A DNA stretch of 64,000 bases from Streptomyces sp. NBC_00448 (lineage in GTDB: Bacteria; Actinomycetota; Actinomycetes; Streptomycetales; Streptomycetaceae). The stretch covers positions 8,735,501 through 8,799,500 of the forward strand of contig NZ_CP107913.1 in assembly GCF_036014115.1 (NCBI RefSeq), read 5' to 3'. Both the position numbers and the translations under genes were made by a program. The notes below the pieces were generated by a model, which searched no databases, was not told the DNA's origin, and was given only the letters and a program-made list of their open reading frames with translations. The stretch's first letter is position 1, and every line of letters starts with the position of its first letter. Shown piece after piece: positions 8,503-16,403 of this stretch.

Positions 8503-9405
8503 TTAACGATCCTGTGGGGTCGCTGTGATCCGCTTCTCGAACCAGTGGTGGGCGTAGGGCTCGTCGTTGAACGCGGGCACCTCCTGGAAGCCGCAGGAGT
8601 GGTAGAGCCTGATCGCCGCGTCGAGGGTCCTGTTGGTGTCCAGCCGCAGCGCGGTGCGGCCGTCGGCGGCGGCCCGGGCCTCCAGTTCGGCGAGGAACCT
8701 GCGGCCGAGGCCGAGTCGGCGGGCGTCCGGCGCGACCCACATGCGCTTGATCTCGGCGGGGGCGCCGGCCGGCAGCTTCAGGCCGGCGCAGCCGACCGGC
8801 TCGCCGTACAGCCGGGCGATCAGGAAGACGCCGCGCGGCGGGCGCAGGTCGCCCGCGTCGGGCAGCAGGCTCGCCGCGGGGTCGAAGCCGCCCTCGAAGC
8901 GCTCGTCCATCTCGGCGAAGTACGCCCGCAGGCAGTGCTCGGCGTCGGGGTGCCCCGGCTCGACGGGCTCCAGGGTGACGGTCGCGGCGGTCAGCAGCCG
9001 CTCGACGTCGGCCATCGCCGCGGTCAGCCGGGCCCGCTGCGCGGGGTTGAGCGGCGCCAGGAGGGAGCCGGCCAGCTCGTCGCTGCGGTCGTCGAGCGCG
9101 GCCCGCTCGGCCCGGCCCGCGTCGGTGAGCCGTACGGTCCGCACCCGCCGGTCGCCGGGCGCCGGCTCCACGGTCACCAGGCCGTCGGCCTCCAGGGCGC
9201 GCAGCAGCCTGCTGACGTACCCGGAGTCGAGCCCGAGCCGGTCCCGCAGCCGGCGTACGTCCTGGCCCTGCTCGCCGATCTGCCACAGCAGCCGGGCCTC
9301 GCCCACGGGCCGGTCGCGGCCGAGGTAGCGGTCGTGGAGCACGCCCACGCGTTCGGTGACGGTGCGGTTGAACCGTCGCACCTGGTCGATCTGCGCCGTA
9401 TCCAT
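8503..9405 (-). CDS. MarR-family regulator fused to a GNAT acetyltransferase
   Basis: A 300-residue bifunctional-type protein. Residues 1-140 form a MarR winged helix (VRRLRDRLGLDSGYVSRLLRALE, wing EPAPGDRRVR). Residues 150-300 form a GNAT domain with the acetyl-CoA loop DARRLGLGRRFL and a typical C-terminal RLYHSCGFQEV. This fusion is a recurrent bacterial family, but its substrate is rarely known. The ATG at 9405 lies inside a perfect operator palindrome, which implies autoregulation and a leaderless or near-leaderless mRNA. Transcribed alone toward the transporter operon; a regulatory link to it is possible but not shown. Confidence 0.92.
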   Translation of the reverse strand: MDTAQIDQVRRFNRTVTERVGVLHDRYLGRDRPVGEARLLWQIGEQGQDVRRLRDRLGLDSGYVSRLLRALEADGLVTVEPAPGDRRVRTVRLTDAGRAERAALDDRSDELAGSLLAPLNPAQRARLTAAMADVERLLTAATVTLEPVEPGHPDAEHCLRAYFAEMDERFEGGFDPAASLLPDAGDLRPPRGVFLIARLYGEPVGCAGLKLPAGAPAEIKRMWVAPDARRLGLGRRFLAELEARAAADGRTALRLDTNRTLDAAIRLYHSCGFQEVPAFNDEPYAHHWFEKRITATPQDR

Positions 9406-9427
9406 TCTCTGACTCTAGTCAGAGAAT
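9404..9427. promoter_or_regulatory. Perfect 24-base palindromic operator overlapping the MarR-GNAT start codon
   Basis: Two 11-base arms (9404-9414 and 9417-9427, ATTCTCTGACT and its complement) separated by CT form a perfect inverted repeat. The start codon of the regulator occupies 9403-9405, so bound protein would cover the start and probably the -10 region. Length and symmetry fit a MarR dimer site. Confidence 0.8.
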
Positions 9428-9649
9428 CGGGTGGGGGGCAGGGGCGGACGGGGCGGGTGCGGGTGGAGATCGGGCGCGGGGTGCGGCGCCGGGTCGGGCT
9501 CGGTGGCGGGATCGGATCGGGATCGGGCGCAGGGTCGGGCTCGGGATCGGGCGCCCGGCGGGGTGGCGGGCGGTCGGGCGTAGGCTGCGGGAAAGGTGAA
9601 CGTTCAGCCATTGCATGGGCATGGACGCGGGAGGACGGGGAGGCGGCCG

Positions 9650-10147
9650 ATGGCGGGCAGCATGGGGAGGCCGCGGCGGGCGCTGTGGATCACGGCCGCG
9701 GCCGGGCTCGCGGTGGACCAGGTGACGAAGGCCGTCGCCGCGGTGGCCGTGGAGGGCAAGCAGCCGGTGCACGCGCTGGGCGGCGGCGTGACCTTCACCG
9801 CCTTCCGCAACTCCGGCGCGGCCGGGTCCTTCGCCCCGCACGCCACCCTCGTCTTCACGGTGCTGGCCGTCGGCGTGCTCTCCTTCATCACCTGGGCGTC
9901 CTCGTCCGTGCGCTCGGTCGGCTGGGCGGTCGGGCTCGGGCTGCTCTTCGCCGGCGCCGGCGGCAACCTCGCCGACCGGCTCTTCCGCCACCCCGGGTTC
10001 GGCCGCGGTGCCGTGCTGGACTTCATCCAGATCGGCCACTCCGGGATCTTCAACCTCGCCGACCAGTGCGTGACCTTCGGCGCGCTGACGATCCTGGTGC
10101 AGACCTTCCGCGGGGTCCCGATGCGGGCGCCCGGCCCGGCGCACTGA
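9650..10147 (+). CDS. lspA: Lipoprotein signal peptidase (signal peptidase II)
   Basis: Membrane aspartyl protease that removes the signal peptide of prolipoproteins after lipid modification. The 165-residue protein has four helices, and the two catalytic Asp motifs are visible as GNLADRLF and FNLADQ. The conserved NSGAAGSF loop is also present. The ATG at 9650 has GGGGAGG six bases upstream; an in-frame ATG 54 bases earlier lacks a good site. It stands alone here, without the rluD or ileS neighbours common elsewhere, and may be a second LspA paralogue. Confidence 0.93.
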   Translation: MAGSMGRPRRALWITAAAGLAVDQVTKAVAAVAVEGKQPVHALGGGVTFTAFRNSGAAGSFAPHATLVFTVLAVGVLSFITWASSSVRSVGWAVGLGLLFAGAGGNLADRLFRHPGFGRGAVLDFIQIGHSGIFNLADQCVTFGALTILVQTFRGVPMRAPGPAH

Positions 10148-10158
10148 CCCTCGTCCCG

Positions 10159-10189
10159 CCGAACCGGCCCTGGACGGGGGCCGGTTCGG
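10159..10189. terminator. Bidirectional terminator between lspA and the methyltransferase
   Basis: A perfect 12-base-pair stem (10159-10170 with 10178-10189) and a 7-base loop lie in the 48-base gap between two convergent genes. Confidence 0.8.
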
Positions 10190-10195
10190 GCCCGA

Positions 10196-10831
10196 TCACC
10201 CGCCGGCCGCTCCCCGGCGCAGGCCCAGGTGACTCCACGACACCCCGGGGCGGCCGTGCGGGTCCGGCCGCTCGCTGCGGTGGACCTGGCGCAGACCGTG
10301 GTCGCGGCCGAGCCGGACCGTCTCGTCCGCCGAGACGTCGAACATGCGCCGGCCCGCCGGGACCGGGCCGTGCCGCAGCGACAGCACGACCTGCCCCTCG
10401 GCGGCGAGCAGGTCGGTGAGCGCTCCCATCGCCGCCGTCCGCTGGCCCGCGTCGAGATGCATCCACACCGCGGTCAGCAGGATCAGCTCGAAGCGCCGCT
10501 CGGGTCCGTCGCCGCGCCCGCGCAGCACCGGGAGGCCGGGCAGCGCGTCGTCGACCCACTCGATGTCCTGGTCGGCATGGATCTTCCGGCCCAGGGCGCG
10601 CAGTTCCGCGGTCGGTTCGACGGCGACGACCCGGTGCCCCAGCGCGGCCAGCGCGGCGGCGTCGCGTCCGCTGCCCGCGCCGATGTCCAGGACCGCGGCC
10701 GGCCGGGTCGGGAGCAGGTGCAGCGTGTCGCGATGGACGTCGGCGAAGGACACGCTCTCGTACTGCCCGGCGAGCGTCTCGGCGGCTTCGGCGTAGCCCG
10801 CGGTGGTCGGCATCTGCCGCGCATCGATCAT
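10196..10831 (-). CDS. Class I SAM-dependent methyltransferase
   Basis: A 211-residue protein with the Rossmann SAM-binding motif VLDIGAGSGRDAAALAALGH, the acidic strand-2 end VVAVEPT and the motif-IV region FELILLTAVWMHL. It belongs to the broad Methyltransf_11/25 group, so the acceptor cannot be predicted. I used the ATG at 10831 (MIDARQMPTTAGY); the ATG at 10813 is equally possible, and no ribosome-binding site decides between them. It converges on lspA and is followed upstream by an unrelated small gene, so it probably has its own promoter. Confidence 0.85.
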   Translation of the reverse strand: MIDARQMPTTAGYAEAAETLAGQYESVSFADVHRDTLHLLPTRPAAVLDIGAGSGRDAAALAALGHRVVAVEPTAELRALGRKIHADQDIEWVDDALPGLPVLRGRGDGPERRFELILLTAVWMHLDAGQRTAAMGALTDLLAAEGQVVLSLRHGPVPAGRRMFDVSADETVRLGRDHGLRQVHRSERPDPHGRPGVSWSHLGLRRGAAGG

Positions 10832-10909
10832 CGGCACAGCGTAGGTCGCGCGGCGGGGGCCGGAAAAAGCGCTCGGCGCGGGTCGTTCCACCAGGGGATC
10901 GGGGAGCCG

Positions 10910-11146
10910 TCAGCCGTTCGGGGCGTCGTCCGGGGCGGTCCAGACGTCCGGGCCGCCGCCGTGCCACACGAACAGTTCGGGGTCGTCGAGGCTGACCGCG
11001 TCCGGGTCGAGGCCCGCGCGGCGAAGGAACTCCAGCAGGTCACCGGGGCTGCGGGCGAGTCCGAGCGTCTCGCGGCCGACCCGTATCCGGCGGCCGGCGG
11101 GGGCCGGCGGTTCCACGATGACCTGAGTTCCGCGTTCCTCGTCCAT
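10910..11146 (-). CDS. Small uncharacterised actinobacterial protein
   Basis: A 78-residue acidic protein that begins MDEERGTQVIVEPPAP, continues with GRRIRVGRETLGLA and ends in a hydrophilic tail rich in Asp, Pro and Gly. There is no signal peptide or membrane segment. Third-position GC bias and proper start and stop spacing support coding. I recognise no characterised relative. It sits between the methyltransferase and the GlxA-type regulator on the same strand, with about 80-base gaps on both sides, so operon membership is uncertain. Confidence 0.6.
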   Translation of the reverse strand: MDEERGTQVIVEPPAPAGRRIRVGRETLGLARSPGDLLEFLRRAGLDPDAVSLDDPELFVWHGGGPDVWTAPDDAPNG

Positions 11147-11226
11147 GCCCCCAGCCTGCCCATGCGGCGCCACGTGTGCATGTCGACCCGGTAACGACCC
11201 GGGGCCGACCGCGTGCGCGCCGGTGG

Positions 11227-12174
11227 TCAGGACAGCGGGCCGAAGGCGCGGCGGTACGCCTGGGGGCTGACGCCGGTCGTGCGCTTGAAGCGGTCGCGGA
11301 AGGCGGTGGGCGACCCGAACCCGACCTGGGCGCCGATGCGTTCGACGGAGTGCGCGGTGGTCTCCAGCAGGTGCTGGGCCTGCCGGACCCGGGCCCGGTG
11401 GAGCCACTGGAGCGGGGTGACGCCGGTCTGGTCGCGGAACCGCCGGATCAGGGTGCGGGTGCTCAGGCCGGCCCGCGCGGCGATGTCGGCGAGGGTCAGC
11501 TCGCGCCCCAGGTCCTCCTGGAGCCAGCCGAGCAGCGGTTCGAGCGCGGAGCCCTGCGGCGTGGGCGTGTGCGGGTGCACGATGAACTGCGCCTGGCCGC
11601 CCTCGCGTTCGAGCGGCACCACGGACAGCCGCGCGGCGTCGGCGGCGACGGCGGAACCGTAGTCGGAGCGGATCATGTGCAGGCACAGGTCCAGGCCGGC
11701 GGCCGCGCCCGCCGAGGTGAGGATCTGCCCGTTGTCGACGTAGAGGACGTCGGGGTCCACCTCGATCTCCGGGTGGGTGGCGGCCAGCAGATCGGCGGCG
11801 ACCCAGTGCGTGGTCGCGCGCAGGCCGTCCAGCAGGCCGGTCGCGGCGAGCGGGAAGGCGCCGGTGCAGAGGGAGGCGATCCGGGTGCCGTCCTTCGCGG
11901 CGGCGCGCAGTGCGTCGCGGACGGCGGGGCTGATCGGCGCCGCGGGGTCGGCGGTGCCGGGCACGATGATCGTGTCGGCGGCGGCCAGCGCGTCCAGGGC
12001 CCAGGGCGCGGTCAGGGTGAAGGTGCCCGCGTCGACCTGGGGCCGCTCGGCGCAGACGCGTACCTGGTAGGCCGTACGCCCGTCGGGCAGCCGGGTACGG
12101 GCGAACACCTCCAGCGGCGTGGACAGGTCGAAGGGGATCACCTGGTCCAGCGCGAGTACGGCGACGGTGTGCAT
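11227..12174 (-). CDS. GlxA-family transcriptional regulator (DJ-1/PfpI domain + AraC HTH)
   Basis: A 315-residue regulator. Residues 1-190 form a DJ-1/PfpI amidotransferase-like sensor domain, with the nucleophile-elbow equivalent reading IASLCTGAFPLAATG. Residues about 215-315 carry two AraC helix-turn-helices (ELTLADIAARAGLSTRTLIRRF and ERIGAQVGFGSPTAFRDRF). Members often control amine or carnitine metabolism or respond to small metabolites. The ATG at 12174 lies downstream of GGGGAGG. It is divergent from the membrane-gene operon at 12406-13255, which is its most likely target. Confidence 0.93.
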   Translation of the reverse strand: MHTVAVLALDQVIPFDLSTPLEVFARTRLPDGRTAYQVRVCAERPQVDAGTFTLTAPWALDALAAADTIIVPGTADPAAPISPAVRDALRAAAKDGTRIASLCTGAFPLAATGLLDGLRATTHWVAADLLAATHPEIEVDPDVLYVDNGQILTSAGAAAGLDLCLHMIRSDYGSAVAADAARLSVVPLEREGGQAQFIVHPHTPTPQGSALEPLLGWLQEDLGRELTLADIAARAGLSTRTLIRRFRDQTGVTPLQWLHRARVRQAQHLLETTAHSVERIGAQVGFGSPTAFRDRFKRTTGVSPQAYRRAFGPLS

Positions 12175-12405
12175 GTCCAGAAGGTACCTCCCCGCCGGGC
12201 GGCTCGATCGGGGACCCGGCTCTCGGAGCGGGCCCGGAGCGCAGTTCAGCCGCTCTTCCCGCCCCTTGTAGGGCCGTTGGCGATTTTCCGTTGAAACGTG
12301 TCGTTCGTGCCACTGGGGCGGCGGCCGGGCGGCCCCTAGCGTCGGAGGCGAGCCGGCGCAGGCCGGCCACTTGATCCCGAAGCACCTGCTCCTGAAGGAA
12401 GTTCC

Positions 12406-12534
12406 ATGCACGTCCAGATCGACCTGCCGCACCCCGCGGGCTCCCTCGCCCTGACCGACGGCTCAGCCGCCGGATGCCATCGCGCGGCCACGGCCACGAC
12501 CTCGGCCGTCGGGAGCATGGGGCGCCGGCCGTGA
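12406..12534 (+). CDS. 42-codon ORF translationally coupled to the next gene
   Basis: An ATG at 12406, with AAGGAAG six bases upstream, opens a 42-residue ORF whose TGA overlaps the GTG of the following membrane protein (GTGA). Residues 1-18 (MHVQIDLPHPAGSLALTD) look protein-like, while the rest is Ala/Thr-rich. A candidate -10 TAGCGT lies at 12337-12342. It may be a leader peptide that drives coupled translation, or the stump of a gene deleted in this lineage. Sequence alone cannot decide. Confidence 0.45.
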   Translation: MHVQIDLPHPAGSLALTDGSAAGCHRAATATTSAVGSMGRRP

Positions 12535-12998
12535 CGAAGGTCTTCCTCTCCCTGCACGTCCTGGCGGCGCTGCTGTGCATCGGGCCGGTCACCGTCGCCG
12601 CGAGCATGTTCCCCCGCGCGCTGCGCGCCGCCCACGGCGAACCGCGCGACGACCAGGCCGTGACGACCCTGCGGATGCTGCACCGTATCTGCCGCGTCTA
12701 CGCCGCGATCGGCGTCGCCGTCCCCGTCCTCGGCTTCGCCACCGCCGGCAGCCTGGGCGTCCTGGGGACCGGATGGCTGATCGCGTCGATCCTGCTGACG
12801 GCGGCGGCCGCCGCGATCCTGGCGCTGCTGATCCTGCCCGCCCAGGACCGCGCGCTCGACGCCGCCCAGGCCGCCGAACCGGGCCCGGTCACCCGGATCG
12901 CCGGCCGACTCGCCTCGCTCACCGGCGTGTTCAACCTGCTGTGGGCCACGGTCACCGTGCTGATGATCGTCCGCCCCGGCTCCACGACGGGGGCATGA
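12531..12998 (+). CDS. DUF2269-like integral membrane protein
   Basis: A 155-residue protein from the GTG at 12531 (VTKVFLSLHVLAALL) with four predicted helices. An N-terminal helix carrying a His (SLHVL) and a conserved HRICRVYAAIGVAVPVLGF segment recall the DUF2269 family of predicted membrane proteins. It is coupled at both ends: its start overlaps the 42-codon ORF, and its stop overlaps the next start as ATGA. Divergence from the GlxA-type regulator suggests control by it. Function unknown. Confidence 0.78.
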   Translation: MTKVFLSLHVLAALLCIGPVTVAASMFPRALRAAHGEPRDDQAVTTLRMLHRICRVYAAIGVAVPVLGFATAGSLGVLGTGWLIASILLTAAAAAILALLILPAQDRALDAAQAAEPGPVTRIAGRLASLTGVFNLLWATVTVLMIVRPGSTTGA

Positions 12999-13255
12999 GG
13001 ATGCGTCCACGGTCCCTGCGCATCGCCGCGCACGTCGAACTGGTCTCGCTGGCGGTCCTGTTGGCGAACCTCGCCACCGCCCACCTCCAGCCGGTCTCCT
13101 CGCTGGTCGGTCCCACCCACGGCTGCGCGTACCTGTTCGTGGTGGTCACGACCTGGCGCCTGCGGGCGGCCGGCAGCACGACCAGGGCCGTCGCGTTCGT
13201 GCCCGGTTTCGGCGGCCTGCTCGCACTGCGGCGGCTCGCGCACGCCACGGGGTGA
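12995..13255 (+). CDS. Small DUF3817-like membrane protein
   Basis: An 86-residue protein with an N-terminal helix (ELVSLAVLLANLATAHL), a GPTHGCAYLFVVV segment and a C-terminal amphipathic part. The GPxHG motif inside a helix-helix pair is typical of the DUF3817/YdzA membrane family. The ATG at 12995 overlaps the previous stop. It ends seven bases before the convergent GNAT gene with no clear terminator between. Function unknown. Confidence 0.75.
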   Translation: MRMRPRSLRIAAHVELVSLAVLLANLATAHLQPVSSLVGPTHGCAYLFVVVTTWRLRAAGSTTRAVAFVPGFGGLLALRRLAHATG

Positions 13256-13262
13256 CGCGGCG

Positions 13263-14249
13263 TCAGCCGGGTTCGAGGGCCTTGGCGTAGACCGAGGAAC
13301 TGCGGCGCACGCTCATGCCGAGGTGCTCGTAGAGGGTCAGCGCGCCGGTCGCGGAGTGGGTCCACAGGGTGCAGCCGCGCCGGCCGCGCCGGTGGAAGGC
13401 GCGGAAGGTCTCCCGCAGCAGCACCCCGGCGATGCCGCGGCCGCGGTGGTCGGCGCGCACCGCGAGCCGGTCGACGTAGCCCTCGGCCGAGCCCGGCACG
13501 TCGAGGGCCACCAGCGCGCCGACCATCTCGCCGCCGGCGAACGCCACGGGTGACATCGCGGGTGCGAACGCGGCCTGCTCGACGGTGAGTCGGGCCCACT
13601 CGTCGTACGGCAGGCGGCGCTTCTGCCACTGGCCGAAGGCGTCCTCGACGAGTTGGTGCGCCGCGCGCTCGTCGCCCGGGCGGAACGGCCGTACGGTGAC
13701 GCCCGCGGGCGGATCGGGCACCTCGGGCTCGTCGGGCACCGCGATGCCCAGCAGCCACTGCGTCACGAACGGCGCGTACCCGCGCGAGAGCAGCAGCGCG
13801 ACGGCCGCCGCGTCGCAGTCCTCGGCCGGCTGCGCGAGCCGCACCCCGCCCATCAGCCGGGCCCGCGCCTCGGCCCAGTCGAGCAGCAGACCGCCCAACC
13901 CCCGCCCGCGGTGGGCGGGATGGACGTCCACCTCGCTGCGGCGGCCGCCGTGCACCCACACCCGGCCGACGAGTTCCGGCTCGGCGCCGGGCCGCGGTCC
14001 CGGTCCCGGGGCGTGCACGAGCAGCGTGTCGAGCGCCGGGTCCAGGTCGGGCAGCGTCAGGCGCGCGGTGACGGCGTCGGCGCCGGTCTCCACGCTGCCG
14101 AGCAGGTCGTGCTCGCAGGCGGCGACGAGCCGGTGGATCGCGCCGGCGTCGGCGAGCGTGGCCGGTCGGGCGCGGTACGGCGCGGGAAGCGGCGGGGACG
14201 GCGGAACCGGTGGGGACGAGGCGGGGTGGGCGTCGGGGGTCTCAGGCAT
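13263..14249 (-). CDS. Double-GNAT-domain N-acetyltransferase
   Basis: A 328-residue protein with two GNAT domains in tandem, the layout of mycothiol synthase (MshD) and related acyltransferases. Each has an acetyl-CoA loop: VHPAHRGRGLGGLLL (about residues 112-126) and VRADHRGRGIAGVLL in the second domain. Residues 9-26 are Pro/Ser-rich. True MshD lies in a different context and length class, so I call only the domain architecture. Its start overlaps the end of the XRE-cupin gene by eight bases, so the two form an operon and the acetyltransferase is probably controlled by that regulator. Confidence 0.88.
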   Translation of the reverse strand: MPETPDAHPASSPPVPPSPPLPAPYRARPATLADAGAIHRLVAACEHDLLGSVETGADAVTARLTLPDLDPALDTLLVHAPGPGPRPGAEPELVGRVWVHGGRRSEVDVHPAHRGRGLGGLLLDWAEARARLMGGVRLAQPAEDCDAAAVALLLSRGYAPFVTQWLLGIAVPDEPEVPDPPAGVTVRPFRPGDERAAHQLVEDAFGQWQKRRLPYDEWARLTVEQAAFAPAMSPVAFAGGEMVGALVALDVPGSAEGYVDRLAVRADHRGRGIAGVLLRETFRAFHRRGRRGCTLWTHSATGALTLYEHLGMSVRRSSSVYAKALEPG

Positions 14250-14880
14250 GGGCGCTTCCGCCTCCGTCGTGCGGGGCCGGGGGATCGGCCGGAGGCTGAT
14301 CGGCCGGCGGATGATCGGTGGGGGCGGCCGAGGTGCCGGCGAGCGCGTAGCGGACGAAGAGCACCGCTTCGACGTCGCCGTGCGGCGCGCTGTAGAGGTG
14401 CGCGCGGTCGGCCCGCCAGTGCGCGTACCCGCCGGGGCCGGCGGTGACGGGTGCGGCGGGCTCGCCCACGACGGCGGTGCCGCTGAGCACGTAGAGATGC
14501 TCCTGGGTGCCCGGCAGATGGGGGTCCGAGCGCTGGACCGCGCCGGCGCGTATGTGGATACGGAACACGTCGGTGATGTTGGCCGGGCTCTCGTGCCGCT
14601 CGGTGAGCAGCGCGGTGACGGCCTCGCCGCTGGCGTGGGCGCGGGCCCCGCCGGGGGGCAGCAGGGAGCTGAGCGGATCGGCGAGCACCGAACTGAGCGG
14701 TGTGCCGAGCGCGGTGGTCAGCGCGTACAGCGTCTCCAGGGTGGGGTTGCGCCGGCCGCCCTCCAGTTCGGACAGCGTCGCCTTGCCGACGCCCGAGCGC
14801 CGGGCGAGTTCGGACAGCGACAGCCGCCGCTCCTCGCGCAGGGCCCGCAAACGCCGCCCCACCTGCTCGTTCAGCTCCAT
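14242..14880 (-). CDS. XRE-family regulator with cupin sensor domain
   Basis: A 212-residue regulator. Residues 5-60 are an XRE HTH (VGRRLRALREERRLSLSELARRSGVGKATLSELE). Residues about 100-185 are a cupin with PHLPGTQEHLYVLSG and a GGYAHWRADRAHLYSA second box. The tail is Pro/Ala-rich. Such proteins sense small ligands, often controlling amino-acid or aromatic-acid uptake and catabolism. The ATG at 14880 has GGGAAGG close upstream. It is divergent from the BenE-type transporter, and a tandem palindromic operator sits between them, so both units are probably under its control. Confidence 0.93.
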   Translation of the reverse strand: MELNEQVGRRLRALREERRLSLSELARRSGVGKATLSELEGGRRNPTLETLYALTTALGTPLSSVLADPLSSLLPPGGARAHASGEAVTALLTERHESPANITDVFRIHIRAGAVQRSDPHLPGTQEHLYVLSGTAVVGEPAAPVTAGPGGYAHWRADRAHLYSAPHGDVEAVLFVRYALAGTSAAPTDHPPADQPPADPPAPHDGGGSAHA

Positions 14881-14938
14881 CGACCTTCCCGGGGACGCCG
14901 GCCCGCGGCCGCAGACGATTGACGGGCGCGCTCCGCCA

Positions 14939-14978
14939 ACTCTAGCGTTCCACATACGGAACGTTCCATACGTGGAAC
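14939..14978. promoter_or_regulatory. Tandem GTTCC-N6-GGAAC operator between XRE-cupin and benE-type genes
   Basis: Two adjacent 16-base palindromes, each GTTCC-N6-GGAAC (14947-14962 and 14963-14978), together make a near-perfect 32-base palindrome. A candidate -10 for the leftward regulator gene (TAGAGT on the minus strand, 14939-14944) abuts the array, so binding would block that promoter. The pattern fits two dimers of the divergent XRE-cupin regulator. Confidence 0.75.
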
Positions 14979-15056
14979 GAGTCCGCCCCGCCCCGCCCCG
15001 CCCCGCCCCGCGCCCGAGCCCCGTGCGTTCCGTCCGACCTCCCCGGGAAGTAGCCG

Positions 15057-16286
15057 ATGACCACCTCAGCGCCCCGCCGTACCGCCGCGGCCCACATACG
15101 CGCGGCCGCGCCCCCGTCCGCGGTCACGGCCGGCCTGGTCACGGTGCTGGTCGGCACCACCAGCTCGGCCGCGATCGTGCTCGCCGCGGCCCGGGCAGCG
15201 GGCGCCGACTCGGCCGAACTCGCTTCCTGGATGCTCGCGTTGGGGGTCGGCCTCGGCGCCACCTGCATCGGCCTCTCGCTGCGCTACCGGGCGCCGGTGG
15301 TCACCGCCTGGTCGACGCCGGGCGCGGCGCTGCTGGCCACCGGGCTCGCCGGCGCGTCGATGGGCCAGGCGGTCGGCGCGTTCCTGCTCTCGTCCGTGCT
15401 CATCCTGGTCAGCGGGGTGACCGGCTGGTTCGCCCGGGCGATGGCGTCGATCCCGGTGTCGCTCGCGTCGGCGCTGCTGGCCGGGGTGCTGCTGGAGTTC
15501 GGCACCGGGCTCTTCCGCAGCATGCACGGCAACTTCGGCATCACCTTCCCGATGTTCGCGGCATACCTGCTCGTCCGGCGCATACGTCCGCGGTACGCCG
15601 TGCTCGCCGCCCTCCTCGTCGGCATCGTGGCGACCACCGTGGCCGGTGACTGGGGCGGCGCGGCCGGCCACATCCGGCTCACCCCCGCGGTGCCCGTCTT
15701 CACCGCCCCCCAGTTCGACTGGCACACCCTGATCGGCGCGGGCCTGCCGCTGTACGTGGTGACCATGGCCTCGCAGAACCTGCCCGGCGTCGCGGTCCTG
15801 CGGGGCGACGGATACGACGTCCCGGTCTCCCCGCTGATCGGCTGGACCGGCGCGGCGGGTGTGGTCCTCGCCCCCTTCGGTGCCTTCGCGCTCAACCTGG
15901 CGGCGATCTCCGCGGCCATCTGCACCGGCCCCGACGCCCACCCCGACCGGGACCGGCGCTTCCTCGCCGCGGTCTGGGCGGGCGTGTTCTACCTGTGCGT
16001 CGCGCTGTTCGGCGGGACCATCGGGACGCTGCTGACCGCGATGCCGCAGGCGCTGGTGCTCGGCACCGCGGGGGTGGGGCTGCTCGGCACCATCGGGAGT
16101 TCCCTGCACGGTGCGCTGACCGCTGAGGGTGATCGTGAAGCCGCGGTCGTCACTTTCCTCGCGACCGCTTCCGGGGTCACCCTGCTCGGTATCGGCTCCG
16201 CCTTCTGGGGGTTGCTCGCCGGGGTCTTCACGATGCTCGTCGCCCGGGTGAGCGGACCCTCCCGGCTGCCCCGTTCCGCCGGTTGA
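15057..16286 (+). CDS. Benzoate/H+ symporter family transporter (BenE type)
   Basis: A 409-residue inner-membrane protein with about 12 helices matching the BenE family: the early helix motif ELASWMLALGVGLG, RYRAPVVTAWSTPGAALL, the central VVTMASQNLPGVAVLR and FALNLAAISAAICTGPDAHPD. BenE proteins import benzoate or other aromatic acids with protons. The ATG at 15057 has GGGAAG upstream. No benzoate catabolic gene is nearby, so the substrate is open. The divergent XRE-cupin regulator and shared operator imply ligand-dependent control. A CCCCG five-base tandem repeat lies in its leader (about 14985-15008). Confidence 0.92.
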   Translation: MTTSAPRRTAAAHIRAAAPPSAVTAGLVTVLVGTTSSAAIVLAAARAAGADSAELASWMLALGVGLGATCIGLSLRYRAPVVTAWSTPGAALLATGLAGASMGQAVGAFLLSSVLILVSGVTGWFARAMASIPVSLASALLAGVLLEFGTGLFRSMHGNFGITFPMFAAYLLVRRIRPRYAVLAALLVGIVATTVAGDWGGAAGHIRLTPAVPVFTAPQFDWHTLIGAGLPLYVVTMASQNLPGVAVLRGDGYDVPVSPLIGWTGAAGVVLAPFGAFALNLAAISAAICTGPDAHPDRDRRFLAAVWAGVFYLCVALFGGTIGTLLTAMPQALVLGTAGVGLLGTIGSSLHGALTAEGDREAAVVTFLATASGVTLLGIGSAFWGLLAGVFTMLVARVSGPSRLPRSAG

Positions 16287-16289
16287 GGG

Positions 16290-16305
16290 ACCACCTCCCG
16301 GTGGT
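16290..16305 (+). terminator. Short hairpin after the BenE-type gene
   Basis: ACCACC (16290-16295) pairs with GGTGGT (16300-16305) across a four-base loop, starting four bases after the stop codon. It is modest in strength but well placed for termination. Confidence 0.5.
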
Positions 16306-16311
16306 GGCTGG

Positions 16312-16367
16312 ATGGGGGTACCTCCCAGGCGAAGCGCTGTGAGCGTAGTTCCCCGCGCCCCTTGGTA
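16312..16367. repeat. Dispersed Streptomyces-type intergenic repeat fragment
   Basis: On the minus strand the region contains CCAAGGGGCGCGGGGAACTA, and on the plus strand GGGGGTACCTCCCAGGCGAA. Both resemble the short repeated intergenic elements (GGGGCGCGGGGAAC and GGTACCTCCC types) that occur many times in Streptomyces genomes. There is no coding potential. Confidence 0.55.
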
Positions 16368-16403
16368 AGTGCGGCTCCTGCCGGAGGGACCGTTAGAATG
16401 GCG

